Assembly: GCA_947074275.1 (NCBI GenBank)
Contig: CAMTPA010000011.1
Coordinates: forward strand, 1 to 50,683
Reading direction: 5' to 3'
Source of the DNA: an uncultured Bacteroides sp.
Lineage (GTDB): Bacteria > Bacteroidota > Bacteroidia > Bacteroidales > Bacteroidaceae
Length of the DNA stretch: 50,683 bases
The translations under genes and the position numbers were made by a program. Positions within the stretch are counted from its first letter, which is position 1. Every line of letters starts with the position of its first letter. Under the pieces are notes generated by a model, which was not told where the DNA came from, did not search any database, and worked only from the letters and a program-made list of their open reading frames with translations. Below, piece by piece: positions 8,347 through 19,239 of the stretch.

Positions 8347-10737
8347 TCACTTCTTAATAATCCAAACCGATTGCCCTGCTTTGCCATCGGTGAGTTTCAG
8401 CAGATAGAAGCCTGCCGGTAGGTGGCTCACGCCGAGGGCTGTTCTTCCTTGCGGTTGCACGGTTTCTATCTTCATCAGTTCGCCCTCTTTGCTCATTAGG
8501 TAGGCTTTCCACGGTTGTGTGGTGGTGTTTTGCAGGTCTATGTAGTTTTCCACCACGTTGCTTTCTATCTGTATCGAGTTGTTTTTAGTGCTTTCTATTC
8601 CCGTAGATTTGGGTTGGAGGGCTATTTCCATAACTACATTCTTCGTTAAGCGGTGGTAGTCGGTCAGTTCAATGCGTTCCTCTTTGGTTTCATACCCTTC
8701 TGCCTCTATTTTGTAGTCTATGTAGTCTTCTTTTACGTGGGTCATCAATGCCGTCTTTTTCACAATGTATTCATTGCCATTGAGGGTCATCTTAATGGGT
8801 TGTTTCACTCCCCATCCCTTGTTGTCCACTACGTGTGTAGCTACCATAATACCGGGGTCTGAATCGAAATTGATGAGGCATTGTGTGGTGTTTCCTGCCG
8901 ATAGCGACAAGGGTTTTGTTTCAGCCGTATGGAATGCGTTGCCTTGAAACGCACTTACGGTTATTTCATATTCGTCGGGCAGCACGTAGAGTGTTCTGTG
9001 CGATAGTCCATTTAGTTCGAATATCTTTATCAGGTTGTTGTTCTTCAGCAAATGGCAGGTGTTGGTTTTAGCGTCGGCAGGGGTGTTCACGGTTAGCTCT
9101 ATGCAAGCATATTCGTTGAAATCGAGCACTATCTCCTTGTTTTCCGTTACCTCGGCGCATATCTCTACGCCACTATCTATCCAATATCCTCTTGCTCTGA
9201 GAATAAAACGATAATCTCCTGCTGGAATTTGCAAAAATGCAGGTTGGCTTGTGTTTACTTGTAAAGAACCAAGGGCACTTATGTCGTATGACTTGTTATT
9301 CTCGGATATATACCAAATCATATTTCTGTTGTCGATGCTGCTTGGGATGTTTGCCAATGAAATGGTCACATCGTAAAGCTTTTGTTCGGCAAAGTCTATC
9401 ACGAGTTCTTTGCTGCTTTCTTCGTCCTCTATCGAAAACTCTTTTGTGGCAAGTAGCTTGTTTTTACTGTCATTCACCACACAGCGATAATTGTCGGGGA
9501 ATAGCATTGCCTTTATTCCGTAAGGTACAATAACCTTTATATTGTCATTATATATAGTGGCGGTAAGAGATGCTTGGTCTATCCCCTCTGGTAAATTCTT
9601 ATACGTGGGCGATACTTCTGTGTAGCCAGCCGATTCAACGTTGAGCAACAGTTCGTTCGTTGTGGCTGCATTTACCTTTCCAGATAGGCAGTCGTATTGT
9701 TTGCCTTCTCCCATTATCGTTATCAAGTAAGAATACTCTTTGCCGGGTGTGTACAATTCGTGTACAAGGGTGTTGGCAGGTGCTTCATCGGTATCTGAAT
9801 TGCCGAAATAGGAATTGCTTATTTCACCTGTGTTATTCAAAGTAACCATAAATGCTTGTATCTCATTGCCGCTCACTTCTATTTTAAGTGGTACCCACCC
9901 CTCGTCTATATACGAGAAACGGGTGTTCACAGGCGAGTTTTCCACCACAAGTTGCTTTATGGCCATTTCGTTCCAATATTTGCTCAGGGCATCTACTTGG
10001 TAATGGTAGGCTCCTGCTGGTGCGTAGATTTGTGCTGCTCCGTTTTCCACTTGCGACTTCACACTGTGTGCTGCGTCAAACAGCTTCACGTAGCCTTCGG
10101 GTAGGGGTGTGCCCAATATATCTTCTATCTCAAAGGTTATCAGTTTCAGTTTGTCAAAGTCTATATCTACCACCACTTCCATTTGCGAGTCGGTCACGGT
10201 AAACTCTACCTCGCTCATCCAAATGGGTGCGTTGTCTTTATGGGCTTGTGGCATCGTGTGGTAGGTGCCGGTGGTGAGGTAGGTTTTTCTTTGTCCCGAA
10301 ACCTCGGCAAATAGTCGGTGATCTTCGTTGTACACCTCATTTATAATCAACGTACAGCCTGCGTCCGATGGTTTGAAGCTCACCGCATACCAGCCCGATA
10401 GGTCGGTGGTGTTTTCAATCGTGGTTGTGGCTTCGGTCATTTCACCGGGTGTGATAAGCCTTCCGGCATATCGCCACGAATTCTCGTTGGCTGCTATCGT
10501 GTAGGTGTAAACATTTTCTGGTTCGAGCAATGCCGCACCCACAAAGGCATTTTGGCCTGCATCCCAAGCAAACTCTCTTTCAATTGTTCCGCTGAAATCT
10601 GTTATTTGCATCTCGGATGGGTCTATTCCCGAGTTGGGCGATAGTGTCATTTTAATAAGCACCTCCACCGAGGCGGTTTGCGCACCAATCATTGCCGACA
10701 ATAGCAGCAATGGCAGAAAAAGTAGTTTTTTTCTCAT
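8347..10737 (-). CDS. Large secreted protein with a type IX secretion sorting tail
   Basis: A 796-residue exported protein of unknown function. A Sec signal peptide is clear (MRKKLLFLPLLLLSAMIGAQ). The middle consists of many short beta-rich stretches like carboxypeptidase-regulatory or Ig-type modules, with phrases such as ITFEIEDILGTPLPEGYVKLF and VDNKGWGVKQPIKMTL. The last 80 residues have the form of a type A T9SS sorting domain (QPWKAYLMSKEGELMK, LPAGFYLLKLTDGKAG, final VWIIKK). It is therefore probably carried over the outer membrane and anchored on the surface. No enzymatic motif was found. It is transcribed alone. Confidence 0.8.
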   Translation of the reverse strand: MRKKLLFLPLLLLSAMIGAQTASVEVLIKMTLSPNSGIDPSEMQITDFSGTIEREFAWDAGQNAFVGAALLEPENVYTYTIAANENSWRYAGRLITPGEMTEATTTIENTTDLSGWYAVSFKPSDAGCTLIINEVYNEDHRLFAEVSGQRKTYLTTGTYHTMPQAHKDNAPIWMSEVEFTVTDSQMEVVVDIDFDKLKLITFEIEDILGTPLPEGYVKLFDAAHSVKSQVENGAAQIYAPAGAYHYQVDALSKYWNEMAIKQLVVENSPVNTRFSYIDEGWVPLKIEVSGNEIQAFMVTLNNTGEISNSYFGNSDTDEAPANTLVHELYTPGKEYSYLITIMGEGKQYDCLSGKVNAATTNELLLNVESAGYTEVSPTYKNLPEGIDQASLTATIYNDNIKVIVPYGIKAMLFPDNYRCVVNDSKNKLLATKEFSIEDEESSKELVIDFAEQKLYDVTISLANIPSSIDNRNMIWYISENNKSYDISALGSLQVNTSQPAFLQIPAGDYRFILRARGYWIDSGVEICAEVTENKEIVLDFNEYACIELTVNTPADAKTNTCHLLKNNNLIKIFELNGLSHRTLYVLPDEYEITVSAFQGNAFHTAETKPLSLSAGNTTQCLINFDSDPGIMVATHVVDNKGWGVKQPIKMTLNGNEYIVKKTALMTHVKEDYIDYKIEAEGYETKEERIELTDYHRLTKNVVMEIALQPKSTGIESTKNNSIQIESNVVENYIDLQNTTTQPWKAYLMSKEGELMKIETVQPQGRTALGVSHLPAGFYLLKLTDGKAGQSVWIIKK

Positions 10738-11013
10738 AATATAAACTTTTTAAAGAATTAAGTTCTTCGTTGTATTGTGGGTAGAATGTAATGAACGAAA
10801 ATGTAAAATTTACACAATAATACGGATTTTAGTTATAAAAAACAAATGATTGCTAATAAAAAAGGTGTGGTAGTCGTCTGTTTTTTCTATTAAAAAAAAG
10901 CGGTGGTGTTGATTTTTCTAAATCTTTCTGTAAATAAAGAGTGCAATGTGTTGTGAAAACTATAACTTTGCAAATACAACAATGTCAATATATTAATAGT
11001 AAAAACACATAGT
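10738..11013. other. Intergenic region between divergent genes
   Basis: AT-rich region upstream of both the T9SS cargo gene and the hydrolase gene. On the plus strand TAACTTTG (10963-10970) fits the -7 element for the hydrolase gene, giving a leader of about 35 nt. No matching -33 element and no minus-strand promoter was recognised. Confidence 0.45.
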
Positions 11014-12240
11014 ATGACAAAGATGAATCACTTCCTATTTACGCTTCTCGCTGTTGCGATAAGCATTAGCACATTCACCGCTTGCAACAACGACTATGAC
11101 AACAACGAACCTGTTCAGCCTCAGTTGCCCGAGGCGCAAATCACCGAAATTGTAGAAAATGCCGAAATGCACTTCTATGAAGACGAAGTATTGGAGGTAG
11201 GGCTTATTGCTACCAAACCTGTGGTGCGCATAGCTATCACCTACCCTTCGGTGGCCCCCGATGGTACACCTGCCACCTTGAGTGGTGCTATTTTGATGTC
11301 GCCCAATATGTATAACGGAATCAAAAAGGCGCGCGGCATCATTATGTTCAGCCACTACACCATTTTCCGTGCCGATGAAGCTCCCTCAAAAGGAAATGTT
11401 TGGGTAGAGAAATGGTTTCTTGGCAACGAATATACCGAAGACTTTATAGCGGTCTCTTCCGACCTGTATGGCTTTGGTGCTACCGAGCAATATGCCCAAA
11501 ACTACCTGCATACCGAGTCCATCGGACGACAAAACATCGATTGCTTGCGTGCCGCAAAAACCATACTCGACGAACTGGAAAAACCCTATGGCGACCTGCT
11601 TTTCAATATCGGGCACTCATCGGGCGGACACGGAACGATGGCTACACAAATGTATGTGGATACGCACTGCCGTGGCGAGATAAAGATAAACAAAACCTAT
11701 GTAAGTGGTGGAGCCTATGATTTGCGCAGTTTGTTTGAGGTCTCAGCCAAGGTAGATTATTCAAGATATGTTTTCGCAATACCCCTGTTAATTATTGGTT
11801 ACAATGAAAACTCCAACTTAGGTGTTCCCTACGAAAATATTTTCAAATCGCCCCTGCTCGATAACTACAAAGAGTGGATTGTTTCGAAAAAATATGGTAG
11901 TTTCGCAATTTGGCAATTCTTGAATACAAATTACTTGAGTGATTTGTTGGTTGATGAAATGTTTGATGAAAACAACGTTGATAGAAAGAAAGTTTTGGCG
12001 GAGTTTGATAAGAACACGCTCACTTCGGGCTGGGCACCCGACAAGGATGACAACATTCTGATAGTACACGCTATGGACGACACCTATGTGGCTGTGGAGA
12101 GTGCGTTGACGATGCACCAATTCCTAAAAGACCAAGGAGTGGCCAATGTAGAAGGAATTTTTCTTGAGACGGGCGAGCATTCCGCAGGTATGGTGGCTAT
12201 GATTCAGCGTGCTGTGATGGAACTTGCCTTTTGGCGATAA
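11014..12240 (+). CDS. Lipoprotein alpha/beta hydrolase
   Basis: A 408-residue secreted lipoprotein: signal peptide with lipobox ISTFTAC, Cys24 as the lipidation site, followed by an Asn/Asp-rich tether. The catalytic domain has the nucleophile elbow GHSSGG with Ser202, a candidate acid Asp355/356 (HAMDDTYV) and His389 (GEHSAG), the order of the alpha/beta hydrolase fold. It could be an esterase, lipase or peptidase; the substrate is not evident. A second, damaged copy follows immediately, and the duplication includes about 20 nt of leader before the ATG. Confidence 0.85.
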   Translation: MTKMNHFLFTLLAVAISISTFTACNNDYDNNEPVQPQLPEAQITEIVENAEMHFYEDEVLEVGLIATKPVVRIAITYPSVAPDGTPATLSGAILMSPNMYNGIKKARGIIMFSHYTIFRADEAPSKGNVWVEKWFLGNEYTEDFIAVSSDLYGFGATEQYAQNYLHTESIGRQNIDCLRAAKTILDELEKPYGDLLFNIGHSSGGHGTMATQMYVDTHCRGEIKINKTYVSGGAYDLRSLFEVSAKVDYSRYVFAIPLLIIGYNENSNLGVPYENIFKSPLLDNYKEWIVSKKYGSFAIWQFLNTNYLSDLLVDEMFDENNVDRKKVLAEFDKNTLTSGWAPDKDDNILIVHAMDDTYVAVESALTMHQFLKDQGVANVEGIFLETGEHSAGMVAMIQRAVMELAFWR

Positions 12241-12264
12241 TCTTTTACTGTAAAAACACATAGT

Positions 12265-13130
12265 ATGACAAAGATGAAACACTTCCTATTTACGCTTCTC
12301 GCCGTTGCGATAAGCATTAGCACATTCACCGCTTGCAACAATGACAATGACAACAACAAACCTGTTCAGCCTCAGTTGCCCGAGGCGCAAATCACCGAAA
12401 TCGTAGAGAATGCCGAATGCACTTCTATGAAGGCGAAGTATACGAGGTAGGAATACTCGATGAGCTGGGAAAACCTTATGGCGACTTGCTTTTCTGTCTT
12501 GGCTACTCGGCTGGCGGACACGGGGCGATGGCGATACAAAAATATGTGGATACGCACTGCCGTGGCGAGATAAAGATAAACAAAACCTATGCAGGCGGTG
12601 GTGCCTACGATTTGCGCAGCTTGTTTGAAGAGGGTTTTAAAATAAACTTATTCAACTACATTTGTGCCATACCTTTGTTGACTATTGGTTTCAATGAAAA
12701 CTCACGCTTGGACATTCCCTACGAAAATCTTTTCAAATCACCTCTGCTCGAAAATTACGATGAATGGATTGTGTCGAAAAAATATGGTGAAAGCCAAATT
12801 AGTGAATTTATGGGCACAAACCTTCTGAGCGATGTATTTGCCGATAATTTGTTTGATGAAAACGATGCCAGTCGACAAAAATTAATGATAGAGTTTGATA
12901 AGAACACGCTCACTTCGGGCTGGACACCCGATAGGGATGCTAACATTCTCATCGTACACGCACTTCAAGATACTTACGTGCCTGTGGTGAGTGCGCTTGA
13001 TATGCACCAATATTTAAAAGACCAAGGGGTGACTAACGTGGAGGGCGTTTTTCTTGAAGAGGGCGACCACGAAGATGCTATGCCCCTGATGATTGCGCGT
13101 GCTATTTTTGAGATGGCTACTTGGCGATAA
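12265..13130 (+). pseudogene. Decayed tandem copy of the lipoprotein hydrolase
   Basis: Starts with an almost identical leader and signal peptide (MTKMKHFLFTLLAVAISIS). After ENAE one A is missing from the AAA of the intact copy, and the frame stops at 12450. The remainder is readable in another frame from 12417 to 13130. In addition, the equivalent of residues 64-183 of the intact copy (exactly 360 nt) is deleted between EVG and ILDEL. The nucleophile elbow survives as GYSAGG, as do the late Asp and His, but the deletion removes the first half of the fold. An internal start at 12417 could give a 237-residue protein without a signal peptide. Confidence 0.85.
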
Positions 13131-13137
13131 TCATTCC

Positions 13138-13190
13138 TTTTGGTGGGTAGGCCTTTTCAGTTTGGTGGATATATATACCCACCCAAACGA
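13138..13190. repeat. Palindromic intergenic element, copy A
   Basis: TTTGGTGGGTAGGCC at the left is the inverse of ACCCACCCAAAC at the right, with TTTGGTGG repeated in the middle. Shares the GGTAGGCCTT core and the TTTGG/CCAAA ends with copies B-E. It lies between the decayed hydrolase copy and the next gene. Confidence 0.65.
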
Positions 13191-13232
13191 GATAGGTATA
13201 TGCCCCACATCGCACATTTCAGCTCGGTTTTC

Positions 13233-13264
13233 TTTGCTTTTTCACAACAAAACACGTACTTTCG
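13233..13264 (+). promoter_or_regulatory. Promoter of the thioredoxin-fold lipoprotein gene
   Basis: TTTG (13233-13236), 20-nt spacer and TACTTTCG (13257-13264) form a near-consensus Bacteroidetes promoter about 18 nt ahead of the ATG at 13289. Confidence 0.5.
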
Positions 13265-13288
13265 CACTCTATACAAACCGCTATCGCA

Positions 13289-14335
13289 ATGAAAAATCTT
13301 TTTATCGTGCTACTTGCCGCTATGGTTTTCGTGGGCTGTCGCCACGAGGCGGAAACCAGCCTTGTGGAGGGAAACATCAAGGGACTGGCCAACGACACCG
13401 TGTATATATACAGCATCGACGGCAGCTACGAGCAGGTAGACACCATCGTGGCGGAGAAAGGACGATTCTCGTACACCACCGCCAAAGACACGCTCACGGC
13501 CAACTTGCTGCTGTTTGCCGATGGCACGGAATTTCCATTGTTTATCGGCAAAAAAGAACACATCAAGATAGAAGGCGACACGGCTGCGCTGCATCGCTTG
13601 CAAGTGGAGGGGGGCACGGCCAATGCCGACTACGCCCGATACCTCGAAGCTCTGCAAATGCCCGACTCGATCGCTACCACCACGACCCAAATCACTCAAC
13701 GCTTTATCCGACAAAACAACACCTCGCCCGTGAGTGTGTATCTGATAAATAGATTGGCGCAAACTGAAGACCCCGACTTTAAGGCTCTGAAAGAACTGAT
13801 AAAGGGGTTGGCAGGCACGCTGCAAGACGACCCACGCATCGTGTTTCTGAACGAGTGGATAGAGCGCGAAGAGAAACTGAGCACGGGCAAGGTGGCTCCT
13901 TTCTTCAACCTGAAAAATGCCAAAGGCGAAAAAATCACACGAAACGATAGCTTCAAAGACAAGTACCTTGTGGTTCACTTCTGGGCATCGTGGGACGACA
14001 GCAGCCGGGTGAGCAACGCCGAGATGCGCAAGCTGCACCGCAAATACAAGAAAACAAAAGAGGTGGGGCTGCTGGGCATATCGCTCGATGTGGACAAGGC
14101 TCAATGGAAAGATGCCGTGGAGCAAGACACGCTGACGTGGGAGCAGGGGTGCGACTTTGCCGGAATGAACTCGGAGGTGGTGAACCTCTTTGCGCTGCAC
14201 CAACTACCCTCGTATCTGCTCATATCGCCCTCGGGACGAATCGTGCTGCGCAACGTGTCGCCCGATAGCATCGCCACAAGGATAGACAAAGACGTGGCTG
14301 CCGACCGCGAGCGAGAACGCAAGAAAAAGAAGTGA
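13289..14335 (+). CDS. Thioredoxin-fold lipoprotein with DUF4369 domain, no CxxC
   Basis: A 348-residue lipoprotein (lipobox FVGC, Cys17). Residues 25-120 look like the DUF4369 domain common in Bacteroidetes (VEGNIKGLANDTVYIYSIDG). Residues about 205-335 are a TlpA/AhpC-type thioredoxin fold (KVAPFFNLKNAKGEKI, VVHFWASW, LPSYLLISPSGRIV). In the place of the redox WCxxC the sequence reads WDDSS, so classical disulfide chemistry is not expected. A chaperone-like or binding role is possible. It is followed after 51 nt by the YifB gene on the same strand. Confidence 0.8.
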   Translation: MKNLFIVLLAAMVFVGCRHEAETSLVEGNIKGLANDTVYIYSIDGSYEQVDTIVAEKGRFSYTTAKDTLTANLLLFADGTEFPLFIGKKEHIKIEGDTAALHRLQVEGGTANADYARYLEALQMPDSIATTTTQITQRFIRQNNTSPVSVYLINRLAQTEDPDFKALKELIKGLAGTLQDDPRIVFLNEWIEREEKLSTGKVAPFFNLKNAKGEKITRNDSFKDKYLVVHFWASWDDSSRVSNAEMRKLHRKYKKTKEVGLLGISLDVDKAQWKDAVEQDTLTWEQGCDFAGMNSEVVNLFALHQLPSYLLISPSGRIVLRNVSPDSIATRIDKDVAADRERERKKKK

Positions 14336-14386
14336 TAAACACGTGAATAAACCCCATAAAAACCTCAACACACTAACAAAATACTT

Positions 14387-15925
14387 ATGCTAATCAAAAC
14401 ATTCGGCGCGGCTGTGCAAGGCATAGACGCTACACTCATCACCATCGAGGTAAACAGCTCGCGCGGCTGTATGTTCTATTTAGTGGGATTGCCCGATTCG
14501 GCCATCAAAGAGAGTCACCAGCGCATCATATCGGCGGTGCAGAGTTGCGGACTGAAGATGCCCTCTGCCAACATCGTCATCAATATGGCCCCTGCCGACA
14601 TACGCAAAGAGGGAGCGGCCTACGACCTGCCACTCGCCATCGGCATACTTGCCTCCAACGAAATAATACTACCCGATAAGCTATCTACACACCTCGTGAT
14701 GGGCGAGCTAAGCCTCGACGGAAGCATCCACCCCATAAAGGGCGCATTGCCCATTGCCATCAAAGCCCGAGAGATGGGTTTTGAAGGACTGATAGTGCCA
14801 CAAGCCAACGCACGAGAAGCGGCCGTGGTGAATCAACTGCACGTGTATGGCGTGAGTCACATTGGCGAAGTGATAGACTACTTCAACAATAAGCGTGAGT
14901 TACAACCCGTGACGGTGAACACTCGTGAGGAGTTTTACCGTAGTCAAGAGAGTTTCGATTTCGACTTTTCGGACGTGAAAGGGCAAGAGAGCGTGAAGCG
15001 TGCCCTCGAAGTGGCGGCCAGCGGCGGTCACAACATCATAATGGTAGGCGCACCAGGTAGCGGAAAGTCAATGATGGCAAAGCGGCTACCCTCCATCCTG
15101 CCACCTCTATCACTTGCCGAAAGTTTAGAGACCACCAAGATTCACTCCGTGTCGGGGATGCTCCATAAAAATGCTTCGCTCATCTCACGTCGTCCGTTTC
15201 GCGACCCACACCACACCATTTCGCAAGTGGCCTTGGTGGGTGGTGGCAGTTTCCCACAACCGGGAGAGGTGAGCTTGGCACACAACGGGGTGCTCTTTCT
15301 CGACGAGTTGCCTGAGTTCAATCGCCCTGTGCTCGAAGTGCTACGCCAGCCACTCGAAGACCGCCGCATCACCATATCGAGGGTGAAATATAGCGTGAAC
15401 TACCCTGCCAGCTTTATGATGGTGGCTTCGATGAATCCCTGCCCTTGCGGATATTATAACCACCCCACACGCCGTTGTGTCTGTTCGGTGGGGCAAGTGC
15501 AAAAGTACCTCAACCGAGTGTCGGGTCCGCTGATGGATCGCATCGACATACAAGTGGAAATAGTGCCCGTGCCATTCGAGAAGATTTCGGAAAGAGCCTC
15601 GGCCGAGCCCAGCGCAGCCATTCGCCAGCGTGTGATAAATGCACGCCAACTACAAGAAGAGCGATTCAAGAACCACGAAGGCATCCATTGCAACGCGCAG
15701 ATGACCAGCAAACTATTGGCTCAATATGCCCAACCCGACGACGCTGGCTTGCAATTGCTAAAAAACGCAATGGAACGTCTCAACCTATCGGCTCGTGCCT
15801 ACGACCGCATCTTGAAAGTGGCCCGCACCATCGCCGACCTCGACAACTGTCCTCACGTACAATCTGCCCACCTTGCCGAAGCCATCGGCTATCGTAGTTT
15901 GGACAGAGAAAACTGGGCGGGGTGA
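14387..15925 (+). CDS. YifB/ComM-family Mg-chelatase-like AAA+ ATPase
   Basis: A 512-residue protein of the YifB/ComM family. It has an N-terminal LonC-like domain, Walker A GAPGSGKSM near residue 222-230, Walker B VLFLDELPE, a conserved NPCPCGYY zinc-like motif and the C-terminal Mg-chelatase domain ending DLDNCPHVQSAHL. In naturally competent bacteria ComM is a helicase that drives branch migration as incoming DNA is integrated; the same role here is inferred. Full length, with no damage seen. Confidence 0.95.
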   Translation: MLIKTFGAAVQGIDATLITIEVNSSRGCMFYLVGLPDSAIKESHQRIISAVQSCGLKMPSANIVINMAPADIRKEGAAYDLPLAIGILASNEIILPDKLSTHLVMGELSLDGSIHPIKGALPIAIKAREMGFEGLIVPQANAREAAVVNQLHVYGVSHIGEVIDYFNNKRELQPVTVNTREEFYRSQESFDFDFSDVKGQESVKRALEVAASGGHNIIMVGAPGSGKSMMAKRLPSILPPLSLAESLETTKIHSVSGMLHKNASLISRRPFRDPHHTISQVALVGGGSFPQPGEVSLAHNGVLFLDELPEFNRPVLEVLRQPLEDRRITISRVKYSVNYPASFMMVASMNPCPCGYYNHPTRRCVCSVGQVQKYLNRVSGPLMDRIDIQVEIVPVPFEKISERASAEPSAAIRQRVINARQLQEERFKNHEGIHCNAQMTSKLLAQYAQPDDAGLQLLKNAMERLNLSARAYDRILKVARTIADLDNCPHVQSAHLAEAIGYRSLDRENWAG

Positions 15926-16008
15926 AAGAGTGTGTACGATGTGTTGGAACTCCCTTTTAACATTACGGATTGCAACGATAGAAAAGGCATTAGAGGCCTC
16001 TGCAACCG

Positions 16009-19000
16009 CTACTTAGCCAATCCTTCAGCAATCATCATCGCTTGTTTAAGCACTGTTTCGGTAGCAAGTAGTTGCATATCTGGCGGGTAACCGAATTTAC
16101 GCAAAATACGTTTTACCGCCACTTTCATTTTAGCTTGTACGTTTTCTTTTATAGTCCAGTCTATCGTTGTATTCTTGCGTATTGTCTCTGTTAGTACAAC
16201 AGCCAATTCTCGCAATTTATCCTTTCCCATCAGTTCTATAGCACTACTATTATCAGCCACTGCTGTATAGAAAGCATATTCATAATCGGTCAAACCCAAC
16301 TCTTGCGCCACACTATCTTGTTCAACGATGTGCTTACTTAGATTTATCAAATCATCAATCACTTGTGCAGCAGTTATCACCTTATTATGATATTTGGTAA
16401 TCGAATTATCGAGCATTTCCATCAGCGATTTACTCTCTACCAAATTGCGTTTGGCACGTGCTTTTATTTCATCACTAAGCAGTTTGCGCAACACCTCCAA
16501 AGCAATATTCTTGTGCTCCATCCCTTTCAACTCCAAAAGGAATTCTTCGGACAAGATAGAAATATCGGGTTTCTTAATGCCCGCAGCATCAAAAATATCA
16601 ATCACCTTTTCAGACACCAATGCTTGGTCTATCACTTGTCTGATAGTCGATTCTAACTCTTCATCAGTTCTTCCACCATCTGTTACATCAAACTTGCATA
16701 GCCTTGCTTTTACTGCTTGGAAGAAAGAAACTTCCTCTTTTGCATCCATCGCTTTATCGTGAGGTATAGCAATGGCAAATGCTTTACTCAATGCAGCAAC
16801 TTCATTCACAAAACGTTTCTTACCATCTTCAAGTCCTAAGATGAAATCCTCAGCACGAAGTATCCATGACAATTTTGCAGCAGTATCAGCTTCAAAGTAG
16901 TTCTCATATTCCAAGCCATAAAACATTTGCGAAACCACTTCCATCTTTTCAAGCATAATCTCCACAGCTTGTTCTTGCTGCAATGTAGGATCTCCTTTAC
17001 CACCCGAATCTGAGTAAAATGATAAAGCCTTCTTCAAATCAGAAGCGATGCCCAGATAATCTACCACTAATCCACCTGGTTTATCTTTATAGACACGATT
17101 CACACGTGCAATGGCTTGCATTAAGTTATGCCCTTGCATCGGTTTGTCAATATAGAGCGTATGCAAACTTGGTGCATCAAAACCAGTGAGCCACATATCA
17201 CGAACAATCACCAGTTTCAGTTCATCATCCGGATCTTTCATTCGCTCGGCCAGTGCACGCCTTTGCTCTTTGGTAGTATAATGTTTAGCAATATTTGGCC
17301 CATCCGAAGAAGAGCTGGTCATCACTACCTTTATCACACCACTATTCAAATCGTCGGAATGCCATTCAGGACGAAGGTCGATAATCGCATTGTACAAATC
17401 GGCAGCAATGCGGCGGCTCATCGCCACAATCATCGCTTTCCCTTCGAATGCTTCTTGCCGCTGTTCAAAGTGGGCAACTATATCATTGGCAATAGTACGT
17501 ATGCGTTTTGGACTTCCAATCAGCGCTTCCAGTTGTGTCCATTTTGCTTTCGCCTTTTGCACATCGGTCATTTCTTCTTTAGCAAGTTCACGATCCAGCT
17601 CCTCCACCATCTTACGACCCTCATTGCTCATGTCTATCTTAGCCAATCGGCTTTCGTAGAAGATACGCACCGTAGCACCATCTTCTACCGCTTGCGCTAT
17701 ATCGTATATATCCACATAGTTGCCAAAAACAGCCGGTGTATTTACATCGGTAGCCTCGATAGGCGTACCCGTAAACCCAAGGTAAGTAGCATTGGGCAAT
17801 GCGTCGCGCAGATACTTAGCAAAACCATATTTTATCTCCGAACCTACCACTTCATCGGCTTCGTTCTTCACCTCAACCGTTTTCGCTTTAAACCCATATT
17901 GCGTGCGATGCGCTTCATCGGCAATCACAATTACATTGCTGCGCTCGGTCAATGTCTCGTATATATTCCCTTGATTCTTTTCGGGTTGAAATTTCTGTAT
18001 GGTAGTAAATATCACCCCTCCCGATGATACACGAAGGAGCTTCTTTAAATCATCGCGACTATCGGCTTGCACCGGAGTTTGTCGCAAGAGTTGTTTTGAC
18101 GAAGTAAAGGTATCGAATAGCTGATCGTCCAAATCGTTTCTATCTGTTATAATCACGATAGTTGGATTATCCAGTGCCTGCACTACTTTTCCTGTATAGA
18201 ATACCATCGACAGCGATTTGCCCGAACCTTGGGTATGCCATACTACCCCTGCCTTGCGGTCGCCCACAGCTTGCTCTGTCACACTCTTTAGTCCATAGCT
18301 CGATGGAGATTCTGCAGCAATAACTTGATTATGGCCGGTAGCACGAATAGTCGACTCCACCGCTTTATTTACTGCATAATATTGATGATAAGCAGCTATC
18401 TTTTTCACTGTTTTAATAGTGATGATACCCGTCTTTAGATCTTCATTTTTGAGTTTCTCGAATACCGTAAACGAGCGAATCAAGTCGAGCAATGTCTCTT
18501 TGTTGAGCATGCCTTTTATCATCACCTCCAGCTGACTGATCATCTTCGAAGCCTCCGCTTTACCATCTTCGGTTTTCCATGCCATATATCTGCTAAACCC
18601 AGCCGACAAAGAGCCAGCACGCGCTTCCAATCCATCCGATATAATCACCAATTCATTGTAGTTGAACAACGAAGGAATGGCCTGCTTATAGGTTTCTATT
18701 TGTCGATAAGCACTCTGTATCGTAGCATTCTCATCGGCAGCATTCTTTAGTTCGATAAGCACCAAGGGCAAACCATTAACAAACAAGATAACATCGGGAC
18801 GTTTATTGTGCCCATTCTCAATAATGGTAAATTGATTGGCAACTACAAAATCATTGTTTCTTGGATGATTGAAGTCTACGAGCCACACCCTTTCGCCTCG
18901 TTCATCACCCTCCTTGTGAATAGTAACCGGAACACCTTCTGTAAGCAATCGATGAAACTCTTCATTATTTGCCAATGTATCGGGTGAGGCAATGCGTAGC

Positions 19001-19221
19001 ACAGTCTTTACCGCTTCTTCGCAAACATGCACAGGCAATGAGGAGTTAATGCGTCGAACTGCCTTTAGCAAATCATCGGCTAGTACTACCTCTTCAAACG
19101 ATTTTCGTTTAGGATTTATACCATCAGGGGCTATATCGGGTGCATAGATATAAGTATAACCCAACTGTTCAAATAGCTCGATGGCGTAATTTTCTATGTG
19201 TGTTTCGGTTAACTTTGTCAT
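16009..19221 (-). CDS. hsdR: Type I restriction endonuclease subunit R
   Basis: A 1070-residue motor and nuclease subunit of a type I restriction system. The N-terminal nuclease has the PD-(D/E)xK pattern ([10 protein letters not shown], then LIELKNA, near residues 138-157). The helicase has Walker A TQGSGKS (near 332), DEAHRTQ (near 434) and later SF2 motifs ([26 protein letters not shown]). A C-terminal helical part binds the methylase core. It is the last gene of the island, 18 nt after rloB, and is separated from hsdM and hsdS by five genes. Confidence 0.97.
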   Translation of the reverse strand: MTKLTETHIENYAIELFEQLGYTYIYAPDIAPDGINPKRKSFEEVVLADDLLKAVRRINSSLPVHVCEEAVKTVLRIASPDTLANNEEFHRLLTEGVPVTIHKEGDERGERVWLVDFNHPRNNDFVVANQFTIIENGHNKRPDVILFVNGLPLVLIELKNAADENATIQSAYRQIETYKQAIPSLFNYNELVIISDGLEARAGSLSAGFSRYMAWKTEDGKAEASKMISQLEVMIKGMLNKETLLDLIRSFTVFEKLKNEDLKTGIITIKTVKKIAAYHQYYAVNKAVESTIRATGHNQVIAAESPSSYGLKSVTEQAVGDRKAGVVWHTQGSGKSLSMVFYTGKVVQALDNPTIVIITDRNDLDDQLFDTFTSSKQLLRQTPVQADSRDDLKKLLRVSSGGVIFTTIQKFQPEKNQGNIYETLTERSNVIVIADEAHRTQYGFKAKTVEVKNEADEVVGSEIKYGFAKYLRDALPNATYLGFTGTPIEATDVNTPAVFGNYVDIYDIAQAVEDGATVRIFYESRLAKIDMSNEGRKMVEELDRELAKEEMTDVQKAKAKWTQLEALIGSPKRIRTIANDIVAHFEQRQEAFEGKAMIVAMSRRIAADLYNAIIDLRPEWHSDDLNSGVIKVVMTSSSSDGPNIAKHYTTKEQRRALAERMKDPDDELKLVIVRDMWLTGFDAPSLHTLYIDKPMQGHNLMQAIARVNRVYKDKPGGLVVDYLGIASDLKKALSFYSDSGGKGDPTLQQEQAVEIMLEKMEVVSQMFYGLEYENYFEADTAAKLSWILRAEDFILGLEDGKKRFVNEVAALSKAFAIAIPHDKAMDAKEEVSFFQAVKARLCKFDVTDGGRTDEELESTIRQVIDQALVSEKVIDIFDAAGIKKPDISILSEEFLLELKGMEHKNIALEVLRKLLSDEIKARAKRNLVESKSLMEMLDNSITKYHNKVITAAQVIDDLINLSKHIVEQDSVAQELGLTDYEYAFYTAVADNSSAIELMGKDKLRELAVVLTETIRKNTTIDWTIKENVQAKMKVAVKRILRKFGYPPDMQLLATETVLKQAMMIAEGLAK

Positions 19222-19239
19222 ATTTCAAAGATAATGCTT

